The notes: generated by a model from the letters alone, not told the origin. Positions 44,836 through 53,292 are shown, counted from the stretch's first letter. The stretch: DNA of 64,000 bases from Paracoccus zhejiangensis (GCF_002847445.1 NZ_CP025430.1:1426001-1490000), one strand, 5' to 3'. Program-made: numbers and translations.

Positions 44836-46397
44836 CAGAGACTTCCCAGAAAGCGGATCAGCGCGGCGCGATCCTTGGCCGGCAGGGTGACGAAACGCTC
44901 TCGCGCTGCCTCGGCCTCGCCGCCATGCCACAGCACCGCCTCGGTCAGGTTACGCGCCCGGCCGTCGTGAAGAAAGCGGCTATGACCGCTGACCTGCTGG
45001 GTCAGCCCGACGCCCCAGAGCGGCGGGGTGCGCCATTCCTGCCCGGTCGCGCGGCCCTCGGGGCGGTTGTCGGCCAGAGCCTCGCCCATGTCATGCAGCA
45101 GGAAATCGGAATAGGGCCAGATCAGCTGAAAGCTCTGCTCGGGCCGGTCGCTCATCCGGCTGGTGACGAATTTCGGCCGGTGGCAGGCGATGCAGCCCGA
45201 GTCATAGAACAGCTTCTTGCCGGCCAGAACCTCGGGGTCGTCCACATCGCGGCGGGCGGGCACGGCGAGGTTGCGCGAGTAGAAGGCGACGAGCGACAGT
45301 CCCTCCTCGTCGATCTCGGTGCCGCGCGCATCCTTGTCGCCATGCGGTCCCGCGCGGCATTCGGCCTCGACCACGCTGCATTCGCCCCAAGGATCGGGGA
45401 ACAGCGGCGTCGAGATGCCGATATCGCCGGAAAAGGCGGCGGCGGATTGTTCGCGGATGGTGGCGGCCCCGGCCTTCAGCCCAAAGCGGCCCAGCATCAG
45501 CCGGTCATATTCGGGGCTTTTCACCACCGCCGCCCGACCCGAAACGCCATCGCCATCGGCATCCTCGGGGTCCTCGCCCGCCAGAATGTCCCCCGCCGGG
45601 ATCGCCTCGACCAGACCCAGCCCGATCATCTGCGGCGCGACCCGGGGGCTGATCATCACCCCATCGCCAAGCGGTCCATAATGAAGATCATCGATGCGCC
45701 AGTCGGGGCGCAAGAGGCTGGCGGTCTCGCCATCGGGAAAGGTGAAGGGTTCCTCGGTCCAGGACACCGCCACCTGCCCCTCGGGCGCCTTGCCGGGCGT
45801 GGCCAGGGGTTGCAGCTGGCTGCCATAGGCCGGATGCGGCGCGGCGGGTTCAAGCGGCGTGCCGTCGCGGCTGGCGAGGTAGTCCGCCACCTCGCCCGTG
45901 GCCGCCTCGGCGGGAACGGACAGGCGCAGCAGCATCGAATGCGCGCCGGCCTCGTCGGGCAAGGGCGGTTGGCCGCGCCCGTCCTTCAGGTGGCAGGACT
46001 GGCAGCCGCGCGAATTATACAGCGGCCCCAGCCCGTCCGAGGCCAGCGTTGACGAGGGAGACGAGACCCAGAGCTTGCGGAATAACCCGTTGCCCAGCTT
46101 GAAACGAAGTTCGTCCTCGAAACTGAGATTGGCCGAAAATTGCGAGAAGGCATCGGCAGTGGGCAGCACCCGCACGGTGCCGCCGCCGCCGGGATTGGAT
46201 TCGAACTTCTCGGGGGCCGAGAAATCCGTGGTCGGCGCGGTCACGCGGGCGATGCGCTCGGCCTCGGGTGCGGTGCGCGGCAGCGCCTGCAGGTGCGGAT
46301 CAGCGGCCAGCGGGTCGCCGCCCGCCACCGGCTCCGCGCCAAGCGGCAGGCTCAGCGCGGCAAGAAGGGCGAGGGTTAGTCCAGAGGTCAGACGCAT
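44835..46397 (-). CDS. Dihaem oxidoreductase (DHOR, thiol-oxidoreductase-like)
   Basis: Periplasmic c-type cytochrome of 520 residues, second gene of the operon. The signal peptide ends LPLGAEP. Two haem-binding sites are visible: CQSCH near residue 131 (RGCQSCHLKDGRG) and CIACH near 400 (GCIACHRPKF). The surrounding sequence (GLGPLYNSRG, RFGLKAGAATIREQSAAAF) matches the DHOR family, found with imelysins. It may change the iron oxidation state for uptake; this is inferred. Maturation would use the Ccm system, part of which is at 6525-8950. Confidence 0.92.
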   Translation of the reverse strand: MRLTSGLTLALLAALSLPLGAEPVAGGDPLAADPHLQALPRTAPEAERIARVTAPTTDFSAPEKFESNPGGGGTVRVLPTADAFSQFSANLSFEDELRFKLGNGLFRKLWVSSPSSTLASDGLGPLYNSRGCQSCHLKDGRGQPPLPDEAGAHSMLLRLSVPAEAATGEVADYLASRDGTPLEPAAPHPAYGSQLQPLATPGKAPEGQVAVSWTEEPFTFPDGETASLLRPDWRIDDLHYGPLGDGVMISPRVAPQMIGLGLVEAIPAGDILAGEDPEDADGDGVSGRAAVVKSPEYDRLMLGRFGLKAGAATIREQSAAAFSGDIGISTPLFPDPWGECSVVEAECRAGPHGDKDARGTEIDEEGLSLVAFYSRNLAVPARRDVDDPEVLAGKKLFYDSGCIACHRPKFVTSRMSDRPEQSFQLIWPYSDFLLHDMGEALADNRPEGRATGQEWRTPPLWGVGLTQQVSGHSRFLHDGRARNLTEAVLWHGGEAEAARERFVTLPAKDRAALIRFLGSL

Positions 46398-46407
46398 GAT
46401 GCGCGGT

Positions 46408-47685
46408 TTACTGGAACACCGCCTCGGGATTGTCGAGGCTGTCCGAACCTTCCAGCGACAGATCGGCCAGACCCAGCGCCGTCACCGCCCGCTCGATCGA
46501 GCGGGTCTGGGTGATCAGGCTGTCCACCGCCGCCATGATCAGCTTTTCGCCCTCGGCATTGCCGGGTGCCAGCATCTGGTCATAGGCCATGCCGCCCTTG
46601 GCCGCCTCGCGCAGCCCGTCCAGTGCCGCGACGCTGGCATCAAGCTCGGTCTTCAGCTGCGTGTCCACCGCCGGATCGGCGGCGGCGACCAGTTCCGACA
46701 GCGAGGGGCCGCGGACCGTGCTGCCATCGACGCGCTCGTACTGGCCCAGGTAGACGTTCCGGATGCCCAGCCCGTCATAGTAATGGCTGTTCACGGTATT
46801 GTCCGAGAAGCAGTCATGTTCTTCCTCGGGATCGTTCAGCATCAGCCCAAGCCGGATCCGCTCGCCCGCCAGCTCGCCATAGGAGAGGCTGCCCATGCCG
46901 GTGAGGATGGTGGCCAGCCCGGCCTGCGGATCGGCGGTGACGGCCGTCCGCGCCGCGCCGCCTTCGGCCCATTGCTGCGCCATCCAGTCGAGATCCGAGA
47001 TCAGAAGATCGGTCGCGGCAACCAGATATTGCCCACGCCGGTCGCAATTGCCGTTGGTGCAGGCATCGCTCGCGGCGTAATCGGTGAAGGGGCGGTTGCC
47101 CGCGCCCGGGCCGGTGCCGTTCAGATCCTGCCCCCAGAGCAGGAATTCGATGGCGTGATAGCCGGTGGCGACATTGGCCTCGACCGAAGCCGCCTCGTGC
47201 AGCTTGTCCTGCAGCAGCTCGGGCGTGATCGTGGTGGCGTCGATCTCTTCGCCCGACAGCTCGAAGGTCGGCGAGGCGATGACGTTCAGCACCGCGTAAT
47301 CGTTCTCGTCCGTCGCCCCGCCATAGGCGGCATCGACATAGTCGATCAGCCCCTCGTCCAGCGGCCAGGCATTCACCTTGCCCTCCCAGTCATCGACGAT
47401 CGGGTTCCCGAAACGGAAGGCCTCGGTCTGCTGATAGGGAACGCGGGCGGCGAGCCAGGCCTCGCGCGCCGCCGCCAGCGTTTCCTCGGACGGGGCCTCG
47501 ACCAGCGCCGCCACCGCATCGCGCAGCGCCTGCGCGGTGGTCAGGCTGTCGCCATAGCCGGCCTCGGCAATGTCGGCATAGGTCGCCAGAACCTCGGCGG
47601 GTTCGGCCGACCAGGCAGCCCCGCCCAGCATCAGCACGGGGGCAACGGCCAGCAGCAGCGGGCGGGAGAAACGGGTGCGGGACAT
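46408..47685 (-). CDS. Imelysin-family iron-regulated protein, copy 1
   Basis: First gene of the operon, a periplasmic protein of 425 residues. The signal peptide ends AAWSAEP. VPYQQTEAFRFGNPIVDDWEGKVNAWPLDEG is the conserved imelysin stretch, and GYHAIEFLLWGQD (near 175) carries the GxHxxE metal motif. SACTNGNCDRRGQYL and DCFSDNTVNSHYYD hold cysteine pairs. It resembles IrpA and insulin-cleaving membrane protease relatives, now seen as iron-binding uptake proteins. AAGGAAAGCTC precedes the ATG, and a -35-like TTGACA lies about 60 bases upstream. The spacing to the next gene is 10 bases. Confidence 0.92.
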   Translation of the reverse strand: MSRTRFSRPLLLAVAPVLMLGGAAWSAEPAEVLATYADIAEAGYGDSLTTAQALRDAVAALVEAPSEETLAAAREAWLAARVPYQQTEAFRFGNPIVDDWEGKVNAWPLDEGLIDYVDAAYGGATDENDYAVLNVIASPTFELSGEEIDATTITPELLQDKLHEAASVEANVATGYHAIEFLLWGQDLNGTGPGAGNRPFTDYAASDACTNGNCDRRGQYLVAATDLLISDLDWMAQQWAEGGAARTAVTADPQAGLATILTGMGSLSYGELAGERIRLGLMLNDPEEEHDCFSDNTVNSHYYDGLGIRNVYLGQYERVDGSTVRGPSLSELVAAADPAVDTQLKTELDASVAALDGLREAAKGGMAYDQMLAPGNAEGEKLIMAAVDSLITQTRSIERAVTALGLADLSLEGSDSLDNPEAVFQ

Positions 47686-47745
47686 GAGCTTTCCTTCCGA
47701 AGGACTCGGGGCAATCCGCGAAAACCTGAGCGAAGACCTCAGATT

Positions 47746-47751
47746 TGTCAA
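47746..47751 (-). promoter_or_regulatory. Candidate -35 box of the imelysin operon
   Basis: TTGACA on the minus strand, about 60 bases before the first imelysin ATG. The -10 at the right spacing is poor (CAGGTT), so this may need an activator. No clear Fur, RirA or Irr site is recognised around it. Confidence 0.3.
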
Positions 47752-47803
47752 TCGGATAGACCAAGGGAAACAATCGGAAAAGTGTCGCAGGGCCCGCGCC
47801 GGC

Positions 47804-48049
47804 TCAGACCATGCCGAGCGCCTGCTTGTAGAGCTCGAGGATGGCGTCCTCTTCCTGCCGCTCGTCGGCCGATTTCTTCCGCAGCGTCACCAGCTTGCGG
47901 ATCGCCTTGCTGTCATAGCCACGGCCCTTCAGCTCGGCATAGACTTCCTTGACCTGCTCGCCGATGTCCTTCTTTTCCGCTTCCAGATGCTCGATGCGTT
48001 CGATGAACTGGCGCAGCTCGTCGGCGGTCACGTTATAGGGGTCGGTCAT
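47804..48049 (-). CDS. gapR: GapR-family (DUF2312) nucleoid protein
   Basis: Small helical DNA-binding protein of 81 residues. TADELRQFIERIEHLEAEKKDIGEQVKEVYAELKGRGYDSKAIRKLVTLRKK matches the DUF2312 family, whose Caulobacter member GapR binds overtwisted AT-rich DNA and is essential for growth. The whole chain should be a coiled-coil helix pair. GAGAAGATCAAG precedes the ATG. It is divergent from a small membrane protein gene and not linked to the imelysin operon. Confidence 0.92.
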   Translation of the reverse strand: MTDPYNVTADELRQFIERIEHLEAEKKDIGEQVKEVYAELKGRGYDSKAIRKLVTLRKKSADERQEEDAILELYKQALGMV

Positions 48050-48166
48050 CTTGATCTTCTCTCCGGTTCGGTTGCTGCCTCGTCGCGGGCTCGTCGGGGG
48101 GCAGGCATAGGCGGTCTTGCCGCGCCGTGCAATCGGGGCTAGGGCCAAGGCGCAAGGGGGCGCTGA

Positions 48167-48394
48167 ATGACGATATTCGATTGGCTGATCTGGGGCGGTG
48201 CGGCGCTGACCATGCTGGGCGTGGTGCTGCTGATGTGGTGCATCGCGACGGTGGCGCGGGCGCGCAAGGCGGGGCTGGATGATGCCGCGCTGAAGGACAA
48301 GATGCGCCGCGTGCTGATGGTCAACATGGCCGCGCTTGGCGCCTCGACCATCGGGCTGATGGCGGTGGTGCTGGGGATCTTTCTCGGCAGTTGA
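48167..48394 (+). CDS. Small two-helix membrane protein
   Basis: Protein of 75 residues, unrecognised. Two hydrophobic helices (about 5-28 and 51-73) flank a basic middle (ARARKAGLDDAALKDKMRR). It starts MTIFDWLIWGGAAL, with an AAGGGGG ribosome site. It lies in front of the YeeE pair on the same strand, 54 bases away, but no function is implied. Confidence 0.62.
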   Translation: MTIFDWLIWGGAALTMLGVVLLMWCIATVARARKAGLDDAALKDKMRRVLMVNMAALGASTIGLMAVVLGIFLGS

Positions 48395-48448
48395 AACTGG
48401 CACCGATCGGCCTAAACCTGTCACCCGAACGCTTTGCGCGAGGTGCAG

Positions 48449-48874
48449 ATGGACCCTGACTGGATTGCCGGTCTGATCGGCGGGCTGATGATCGGCCTTG
48501 CGGCCGCCATGTTCCTGTTGCTGAACGGCCGGATCATGGGGGCCAGCGGTTTGCTGGGCGGGCTGATCGATGGATCGGGCCGGGCGAATGCGCCCGAGCG
48601 CGCGGTCTTCATCGCCGCGCTGATCCTAGTTCCCGCCCTTCTGTCACGCGCCGGCATCGGTGGACCGGCCCTGCCGGTGGCCGGGCTGGGCGTCATGGTT
48701 CTGGCCGGGCTGCTGGTCGGCATCGGCACACGGATGGCCAATGGCTGCACCTCGGGGCATGGCGTCTGCGGCATCTCGCGCCTGTCGTTGCGGGGCATCG
48801 TCGCCACGCTGATCTATCTTCTCACCGGAGGCCTCGCGGTGCTGATCGCCCGCGCGCTCGGGTGGGCGCCGTGA
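48449..48874 (+). CDS. YeeE/YedE-family transporter, N-terminal half protein
   Basis: Membrane protein of 141 residues with four predicted helices. The family motif [15 protein letters not shown] appears here as [16 protein letters not shown] near 97-112, including the cysteine thought to bind sulfur compounds. It and the next protein together equal one full YeeE/YedE transporter, like the split PmpA/PmpB pair. Likely substrate is thiosulfate or a related sulfur species. I chose the ATG at 48449 because GAGGTGCAG precedes it; a TTG five codons upstream is possible. Confidence 0.86.
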   Translation: MDPDWIAGLIGGLMIGLAAAMFLLLNGRIMGASGLLGGLIDGSGRANAPERAVFIAALILVPALLSRAGIGGPALPVAGLGVMVLAGLLVGIGTRMANGCTSGHGVCGISRLSLRGIVATLIYLLTGGLAVLIARALGWAP

Positions 48875-49287
48875 TGCGGCTGGTCTTTGCGGCGCTGGCG
48901 GGCGGGCTGTTCGGGGCGGGATTGCTGGTCTCGGGCATGACCCAGCCGGAAAAGGTGCGGGGCTGGCTGGATGTCTTTGGCAACTGGGATCCGACGCTCG
49001 GTTTCGTGCTGGCGGGCGCGATCATCCCCATGGCGATCGCCTGGCGGATCGCGGCGCGGCGGCGGGCCTCGGTCAGCGGCACGCCCTTTCCAGAGCCCCC
49101 TGCCCCGCGCATCGACAGAAAACTGGTCCTTGGCTCGGCGCTGTTCGGGCTGGGCTGGGGTCTCTCGGGCCTCTGCCCCGGTCCGTCGATGGCCACGCTC
49201 GGCATTGGCGGGCTGCCCTTCTGGGCCTTCTTCGCCGCTATGGTCGCTGCCATGATGATCTATGGATATGGGAGAGGCCGCGCATGA
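48874..49287 (+). CDS. YeeE/YedE-family transporter, C-terminal half protein
   Basis: Membrane protein of 137 residues with four predicted helices (DUF6691-like). [31 protein letters not shown] is the conserved first half. [21 protein letters not shown] near 95-115 holds the second cysteine motif. Its ATG overlaps the preceding stop by one base, and its last four bases overlap dtd, so three genes are coupled. The Shine-Dalgarno lies inside the previous gene. Confidence 0.86.
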   Translation: MRLVFAALAGGLFGAGLLVSGMTQPEKVRGWLDVFGNWDPTLGFVLAGAIIPMAIAWRIAARRRASVSGTPFPEPPAPRIDRKLVLGSALFGLGWGLSGLCPGPSMATLGIGGLPFWAFFAAMVAAMMIYGYGRGRA

Positions 49288-49733
49288 GAGCCTTGTTGCA
49301 ACGGGTCAGCCGCGCTTCGGTGACGGTCGAGGGCAAGATCATCGGCCAGACCGGAGCGGGGCTGATGATCCTCGCCTGCGCCATGCGCGGCGATGACGAG
49401 GCGACGGCGGAAAAGCTGGCGGCGCGCATTTCAAAGCTGCGCATCTTCCGCGACGACGCGGGCAAGATGAACCGCTCGGTGACGGATGTGGGCGGCGGCT
49501 GCCTGGTGGTCAGCCAGTTCACGCTGGCCGCCGACAATTCCAGTGGCAACCGCCCCGGCTTCTCTGCCGCCGCCGCGCCCGAAGACGGCAAGCGGCTTTA
49601 CGAGCACTTCGCGCAGGCCCTGCGCAATCTGGGCCTGCCCGTCGAGACCGGCGCGTTCGGCGCCGACATGGCGGTCGAGCTGGTCAATGACGGGCCGGTG
49701 ACCATCTGGCTGGATACCGAAGCGCCGCGATAG
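49284..49733 (+). CDS. dtd: D-aminoacyl-tRNA deacylase
   Basis: Proofreading enzyme of 149 residues that removes D-amino acids from t[21 protein letters not shown] is the invariant start, SQFTLAAD near 75 is the active-site motif, NRPGFS replaces the more common RRPSF pattern, and [11 protein letters not shown] carries the Gly-cisPro-type element near the end. It overlaps the YeeE half protein by four bases (ATGA). It converges on the LysR gene. Confidence 0.95.
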   Translation: MRALLQRVSRASVTVEGKIIGQTGAGLMILACAMRGDDEATAEKLAARISKLRIFRDDAGKMNRSVTDVGGGCLVVSQFTLAADNSSGNRPGFSAAAAPEDGKRLYEHFAQALRNLGLPVETGAFGADMAVELVNDGPVTIWLDTEAPR

Positions 49734-49736
49734 GGC

Positions 49737-50609
49737 TTACGCCGCCTCCTGCTCCAGCTTTTCCTCCTGCACGGCGCGGCGCAGGTAGCGGCCGAACTCA
49801 CTGGCCAGCGCCGAGACCGGGCCGCAGGTCAGGTACATGTTCAGGCTGCTGCGCGGCAGGGGCGGCAGAGCGCCGCCATGGTCGATCGGCTCCAGCCCCT
49901 CGCGCGGGATCTGGCGCAGGAAGGTGTTCACCCCCTGATCGGCCGCCGACAGCATCAGGTTCCGCTCGCAGCCGCCGACGCCCGAAGCATGTTCCCAGGC
50001 AATCCCCGCCGCCTCGAGCCGCGCGATGGCGCCCTTGAGGAAAGCGCAGTTCAGCGAATTGGTCAGCTTCAGCGGTCGTTCGCGCCAGGCCTTGCCGCCC
50101 ACCGCGCCCATCCAGACCAGATCGATCTCGTAAAGCTGGATGCCGCCCGCACCGCAATCGAGTTCGGTGGTCAGGATCACGTCCAGCTCGTCCCGCTCGA
50201 ACTGTTTTCGCAATTCGATGCTGACCCCGTCCGACAGCACCACCTCGACCTCGGGATGGGCCTTGCGAAACTCGCGCACGGCTTGGGTGAAATGCAGCAT
50301 CGGCCAGTCGGTGGTCAGCCCGACCCGCAAGCGGCATTCCGGCTTGACCCCGGTAAAGCGGGCGATGATGCCATCGTTCAGCGCCACCAGCTTGCGGCTT
50401 TCGGTCAGAAGAAGCCTGGCGAAATCGGTCAGCACCACGCCCCGTCCCTGCTTTTCCAGCAAGGGCCGCTCGAACACCTCTTCCAGCCGCTTGATCTGCA
50501 TCGACATGGCGCTTTGCGTCATGTTCAGCGACTCGGCGGCGCGGGTCACCGCCCCATGTTCCGCCACCGCCTGCAGAGAGCGGAGGGTGGCGATATCCAG
50601 ATTGCGCAT
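49737..50609 (-). CDS. LysR-family transcriptional regulator
   Basis: DNA-binding regulator of 290 residues. The winged helix (IATLRSLQAVAEHGAVTRAAESLNMTQSAMSMQIKRLEEVF) is at 6-46. The effector domain begins with CRLRVGLTTDWPMLHF and ends with CGPVSALASEFGRYLRRAV. Two close cysteines (Cys in GVGGCERN and in LDCGAGG) might matter for effector sensing. It is divergent from a DUF1127 protein across 141 AT-rich bases and may control it and itself, as LysR proteins often do. It ends 3 bases from dtd. Confidence 0.92.
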   Translation of the reverse strand: MRNLDIATLRSLQAVAEHGAVTRAAESLNMTQSAMSMQIKRLEEVFERPLLEKQGRGVVLTDFARLLLTESRKLVALNDGIIARFTGVKPECRLRVGLTTDWPMLHFTQAVREFRKAHPEVEVVLSDGVSIELRKQFERDELDVILTTELDCGAGGIQLYEIDLVWMGAVGGKAWRERPLKLTNSLNCAFLKGAIARLEAAGIAWEHASGVGGCERNLMLSAADQGVNTFLRQIPREGLEPIDHGGALPPLPRSSLNMYLTCGPVSALASEFGRYLRRAVQEEKLEQEAA

Positions 50610-50750
50610 TGCTCAACCTCTTTGATCGATGAAATCAAAATCATTCATTTTACGAATGACTCTCCAGATGCCATCTTATCAGCAATGAAGATGGATTCAA
50701 AGAAACCATTCATCTTTGTTGATGATGTCAGGTATCAGGAGGATTGAACG
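50610..50750. promoter_or_regulatory. AT-rich divergent promoter region (LysR / DUF1127)
   Basis: Contains TTGATCGATGAAATCAAAATC directly before the LysR gene, with TTGAT-ATCAA arms like a LysR-type inverted repeat, and several CATTCAT or ATGAATG words on both sides. An AGGAGG ribosome site serves the DUF1127 gene. No exact promoter can be fixed. Confidence 0.45.
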
Positions 50751-50984
50751 ATGGCACAGAAATCAGCCGCCATGCTGCGCGTCGTGACGGGACAGGGGAT
50801 CATCCCCCGGCCGAACTGGCTGGAGCGTATCCTGACTGCCTTCGACGTCCGCAAGACCCGCATCGACCTGTCGAAGCTGACCGATGAGCAGCTGCAGGAC
50901 GTCGGCCTGACCCGCGAACAGGTGGACGAGGAGATCCGGCGCAGCATGTGGGACGCCCCCGAACATTTCTACGCCCGGCGCTGA
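50751..50984 (+). CDS. DUF1127 small protein, copy 2
   Basis: Protein of 77 residues. DVRKTRIDLSKLTDEQLQDVGLTREQVDEEIRRS is the DUF1127 (YjiS-like) domain, with a short tail WDAPEHFYARR. This family acts in several alphaproteobacteria on phosphate or carbon regulation and RNA metabolism. AGGAGGATTGAACG precedes the ATG. Its divergent LysR neighbour is the best candidate for its control. Confidence 0.88.
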   Translation: MAQKSAAMLRVVTGQGIIPRPNWLERILTAFDVRKTRIDLSKLTDEQLQDVGLTREQVDEEIRRSMWDAPEHFYARR

Positions 50985-51042
50985 GCCTTGCCAGCCGCCC
51001 TGCCCGGCCCTATCTGGAAGGCGCGGCCATGGTTGGCCGCGT

Positions 51043-51187
51043 CACTCTTGGGGCGGGGCGAAATTCCCCACCGGCGGTAAGCGGCCTGCCCGCAAAGCCC
51101 GCGAGCGCCCCGGCCGCACAAGGCCGGGGGTCAGCAGATCTGGTGCAACTCCAGGGCCGACGGTCACAGTCCGGATGAGAGAGAGCG
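51043..51187 (+). ncRNA. FMN riboswitch (RFN element)
   Basis: Flavin mononucleotide aptamer. CTTGGGGCGGGGCGAAATTCC and CCACCGGCGGTAA form the first arms, AAGCCCGCGAGCG follows, then AGCAGATCTGGTGCAACTCC, and GCCGACGGTCACAGTCCGGATGAGAGAG closes the element. All five conserved blocks are present in order. It lies in the leader of the RibN-type transporter gene; FMN binding should lower its expression. Confidence 0.95.
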
Positions 51188-51225
51188 GCATTCCCCTGCG
51201 CCACAGGCGCGGGATTTTGCCCATT

Positions 51226-51257
51226 GCCCCCTGCGTGACGGATATGACGAAGGGGGC
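51226..51257 (+). promoter_or_regulatory. Shine-Dalgarno sequestering helix of the FMN riboswitch
   Basis: GCCCCCT (51226-51232) can pair perfectly with AGGGGGC (51251-51257), which contains the ribosome site of the transporter gene eight bases before its ATG. The loop is 18 bases. This fits translational control of the gene by the riboswitch; the competing antisequestor was not identified. Confidence 0.6.
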
Positions 51258-51264
51258 CTAATCG

Positions 51265-52182
51265 ATGCGACTTTCTGCAAGCGGACAGCCTGCCATGACC
51301 GGCGCGGCGCTGATGATCGGGGCCGGAGCGGGCTTCGCCTGCGTCAACACGCTGCTGCAATACGTCACCATGATGCTGGGCGTCTCGGCCCCCACGGCGA
51401 CCTTCTGGCAATATTTCATCGCGCTCTTGGTCCTGCTGCCCTGGCAGGGGATCGGGCTGAAGGGCTTTGCCACGGCCCGGCCCGGCGCGCATCTCTTGCG
51501 CGTGGCCTTCGCGGTGGGCGGGGTGCAGCTCTGGACGCTGGGGCTGGCGCATGTGCCGATCTGGCAGGCCATCGCGCTGATCATGCTGTCGCCCTTCTTC
51601 GTCACCGCCGGGGCCGGCCTCTTGCTGCGCGAAGAGGTGACGCCCGCGCGCTGGATCGCGGTGCTGACCGGGTTCGTCGGAGGCGCGGTGATCCTGTCGC
51701 CCTGGTCGGACGGCTTCACCCTCTGGGCCTTCGCGCCCATCGGGGCGGCGGCGCTCTGGGCGGCGGCCTCGCTGATGACCAAGCGCATGACCGCCACCGA
51801 ATCGCCCGAGACGCTGACGCTGTATCTGCTGGCGCTGCTGACGCCGCTCAATCTGGGGCTGGCGCTGATGCCCGAGGCGGGTGGGCTTGCCATCGCCTCG
51901 GCCCCGGCCATTGCGGCACTGGTCGTCGCCGGTTTGCTGACGGCACTGGCGCAGTACGCGCTGGCGCGGGCCTATGCCACGGCGGATGCCGCCTTCCTGC
52001 AGCCCTTCGACCATGTGAAGCTGGCCTTCAATGTCGGCCTCGGCGCGCTGGTCTTTGGCTTCGTGCCGCCGGGCAGCATGTGGCTGGGATCGGCGCTGAT
52101 CGTGGGCGCGTCGCTGTGGTTGCTGGCGCGGGAGAGGCGTGGCATAGGCCACCGCCTGACGCGTGAGAGGGCCGGCGGCTGA
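51265..52182 (+). CDS. ribN: Riboflavin transporter, RibN/EamA type
   Basis: Inner-membrane transporter of 305 residues in the drug/metabolite superfamily, ten helices. Two EamA repeats (near 10-140 and 155-290) with LLREEVTPARWIAVLTGFVGGAVIL and PPGSMWLGSALIVGASLWL at their ends. The FMN riboswitch directly upstream and the match to RibN proteins of other proteobacteria define riboflavin as the likely substrate. The ATG at 51265 has AAGGGGG eight bases before it; MTGAALM at 51295 is a less likely start. A dispersed repeat lies behind the gene. Confidence 0.88.
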   Translation: MRLSASGQPAMTGAALMIGAGAGFACVNTLLQYVTMMLGVSAPTATFWQYFIALLVLLPWQGIGLKGFATARPGAHLLRVAFAVGGVQLWTLGLAHVPIWQAIALIMLSPFFVTAGAGLLLREEVTPARWIAVLTGFVGGAVILSPWSDGFTLWAFAPIGAAALWAAASLMTKRMTATESPETLTLYLLALLTPLNLGLALMPEAGGLAIASAPAIAALVVAGLLTALAQYALARAYATADAAFLQPFDHVKLAFNVGLGALVFGFVPPGSMWLGSALIVGASLWLLARERRGIGHRLTRERAGG

Positions 52183-52217
52183 CCGCGGGGAGACGCTGAG
52201 GCGATTGCTCGGGGCAG

Positions 52218-52290
52218 TTTATGGTGCCGCCACATCGAACGACTGTTCGGCGCGGGGCGGTGAAAAAGCGTCCGCCCAGGGGGCGGTCGG
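52218..52290 (+). repeat. Dispersed 3'-UTR element, copy B
   Basis: Begins with the same 19-mer as copy A, TTTATGGTGCCGCCACATC (52218-52236), continues with GGCGGTGAAAAAGCG, and ends in a hairpin CCGCCC/GGGCGG (52272-52286). It lies 35 bases behind the ribN stop, in the same orientation as that gene. See the copy on the minus strand at 5540-5611. Confidence 0.65.
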
Positions 52291-52346
52291 TCGCTGGCCC
52301 GGGCGGGCTTCGCCCTTGTCCCCGGGCCGGGTCCTGCCTCGAGAGG

Positions 52347-52805
52347 TCACAGCGCCGTCGGTTCCCCGAATCGCTGGATCATCATCCGGCGGATCTGGTC
52401 GCGCACCTGCCGATACATGTTCAGCTTGGCGTCGCGCCCCTCGGCCATGCCGGTCGGGTCCATGATCGGCCAGTATTCCACGTCGAGATGGAACACCCGC
52501 GTCAGTTCCAGCGCCAGCCGCTGGCTGGCCGGCGACAGCGCCACCACCAGGTCGAACCCGCCCAGGTCGTCGCCCCAGGCCTTCATTTCCTCGAAGCTGC
52601 GGGTGCGGTGGTTGTTCAGCGTCACGCCGATCTCGTTGCAGACCGCCACGGCGAAGCCGTCGATCTCCAGATCGTTCTTCACCCCTGCCGATTGCACATA
52701 GGCGGCGCGACCATAGAACTTCTTCATCATCCCCTCGGCCATGGGCGAGCGGATGGCGTTATGGTCGCAGCAGAACAGCACCGAGCCGGGGATGTCTGCC
52801 GCCAT
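52347..52805 (-). CDS. Low-molecular-weight protein-tyrosine-phosphatase family protein
   Basis: Phosphatase-fold protein of 152 residues. FCCDHNAIRSPMAEG (11-25) gives the CX5R(S) P-loop as Cys13 to Arg19, and YWPIMDPTGMAEG provides the general-acid aspartate. The loop differs from the classic CLGNICRS, a variant common in alphaproteobacterial relatives and in arsenate-reductase-like members. The gene follows UPF0262 with a gap of four bases and likely shares its transcript. Substrate unknown. Confidence 0.87.
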   Translation of the reverse strand: MAADIPGSVLFCCDHNAIRSPMAEGMMKKFYGRAAYVQSAGVKNDLEIDGFAVAVCNEIGVTLNNHRTRSFEEMKAWGDDLGGFDLVVALSPASQRLALELTRVFHLDVEYWPIMDPTGMAEGRDAKLNMYRQVRDQIRRMMIQRFGEPTAL

Positions 52806-52809
52806 GTCC

Positions 52810-53292
52810 TCAGACCTTCTGCGGGATCAGGGCGCAGATCAGCGTGAACAGCCGCCGCGCCGTGTCGATATCCAGCGTCGCCTTGCCCTCCAGCCGTTCC
52901 TGCAGGGTGCGCGCGCCTTCGTTGTGGATGCCGCGCCGGGCCATGTCGATGGCCTCGATCTGGGCCGGCTGCAGCCGCTTCACCGCGTCGAAATAGCTTT
53001 CGCAGATCTGGAAATAATCCTTCACCACCTGCCGGAAGGGACCCAGCGACAGGTGGAACTCGGCCACCTTCTCGGCCCCCTCGTTGGTCAAGTCAAAGAC
53101 CAGCCGCCCCTCGCGGATGGCGAGATCCAGCAGATAGGGCCCGGCGGGGACCGGTTGGCCGTCGCGGCCCGGCACCTCGAAGCTGTTATCCTCGAGCAGA
53201 TCGAAGACCGCGACCTTGCGCTCCTGCTCCATCTCGGGGGTCGCGGGCGGGACGCCGCTGTCGTCGATCTCGATCTTGCAGAGACGGCTCAT
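52810..53292 (-). CDS. UPF0262-family protein
   Basis: Protein of 160 residues, function unknown. MSRLCKIEIDDSG is the conserved start, RKVAVFDLLEDNSFEV and HLSLGPFRQVVKDYFQICESY are the family's most conserved stretches, and RRGIHNEGARTLQERLEGKATLDIDTARRLFTL closes it. It is almost always found beside hisD and an LMW-PTP-type gene in Rhodobacterales, as here. The ATG overlaps the hisD stop by four bases (ATGA). Confidence 0.93.
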   Translation of the reverse strand: MSRLCKIEIDDSGVPPATPEMEQERKVAVFDLLEDNSFEVPGRDGQPVPAGPYLLDLAIREGRLVFDLTNEGAEKVAEFHLSLGPFRQVVKDYFQICESYFDAVKRLQPAQIEAIDMARRGIHNEGARTLQERLEGKATLDIDTARRLFTLICALIPQKV

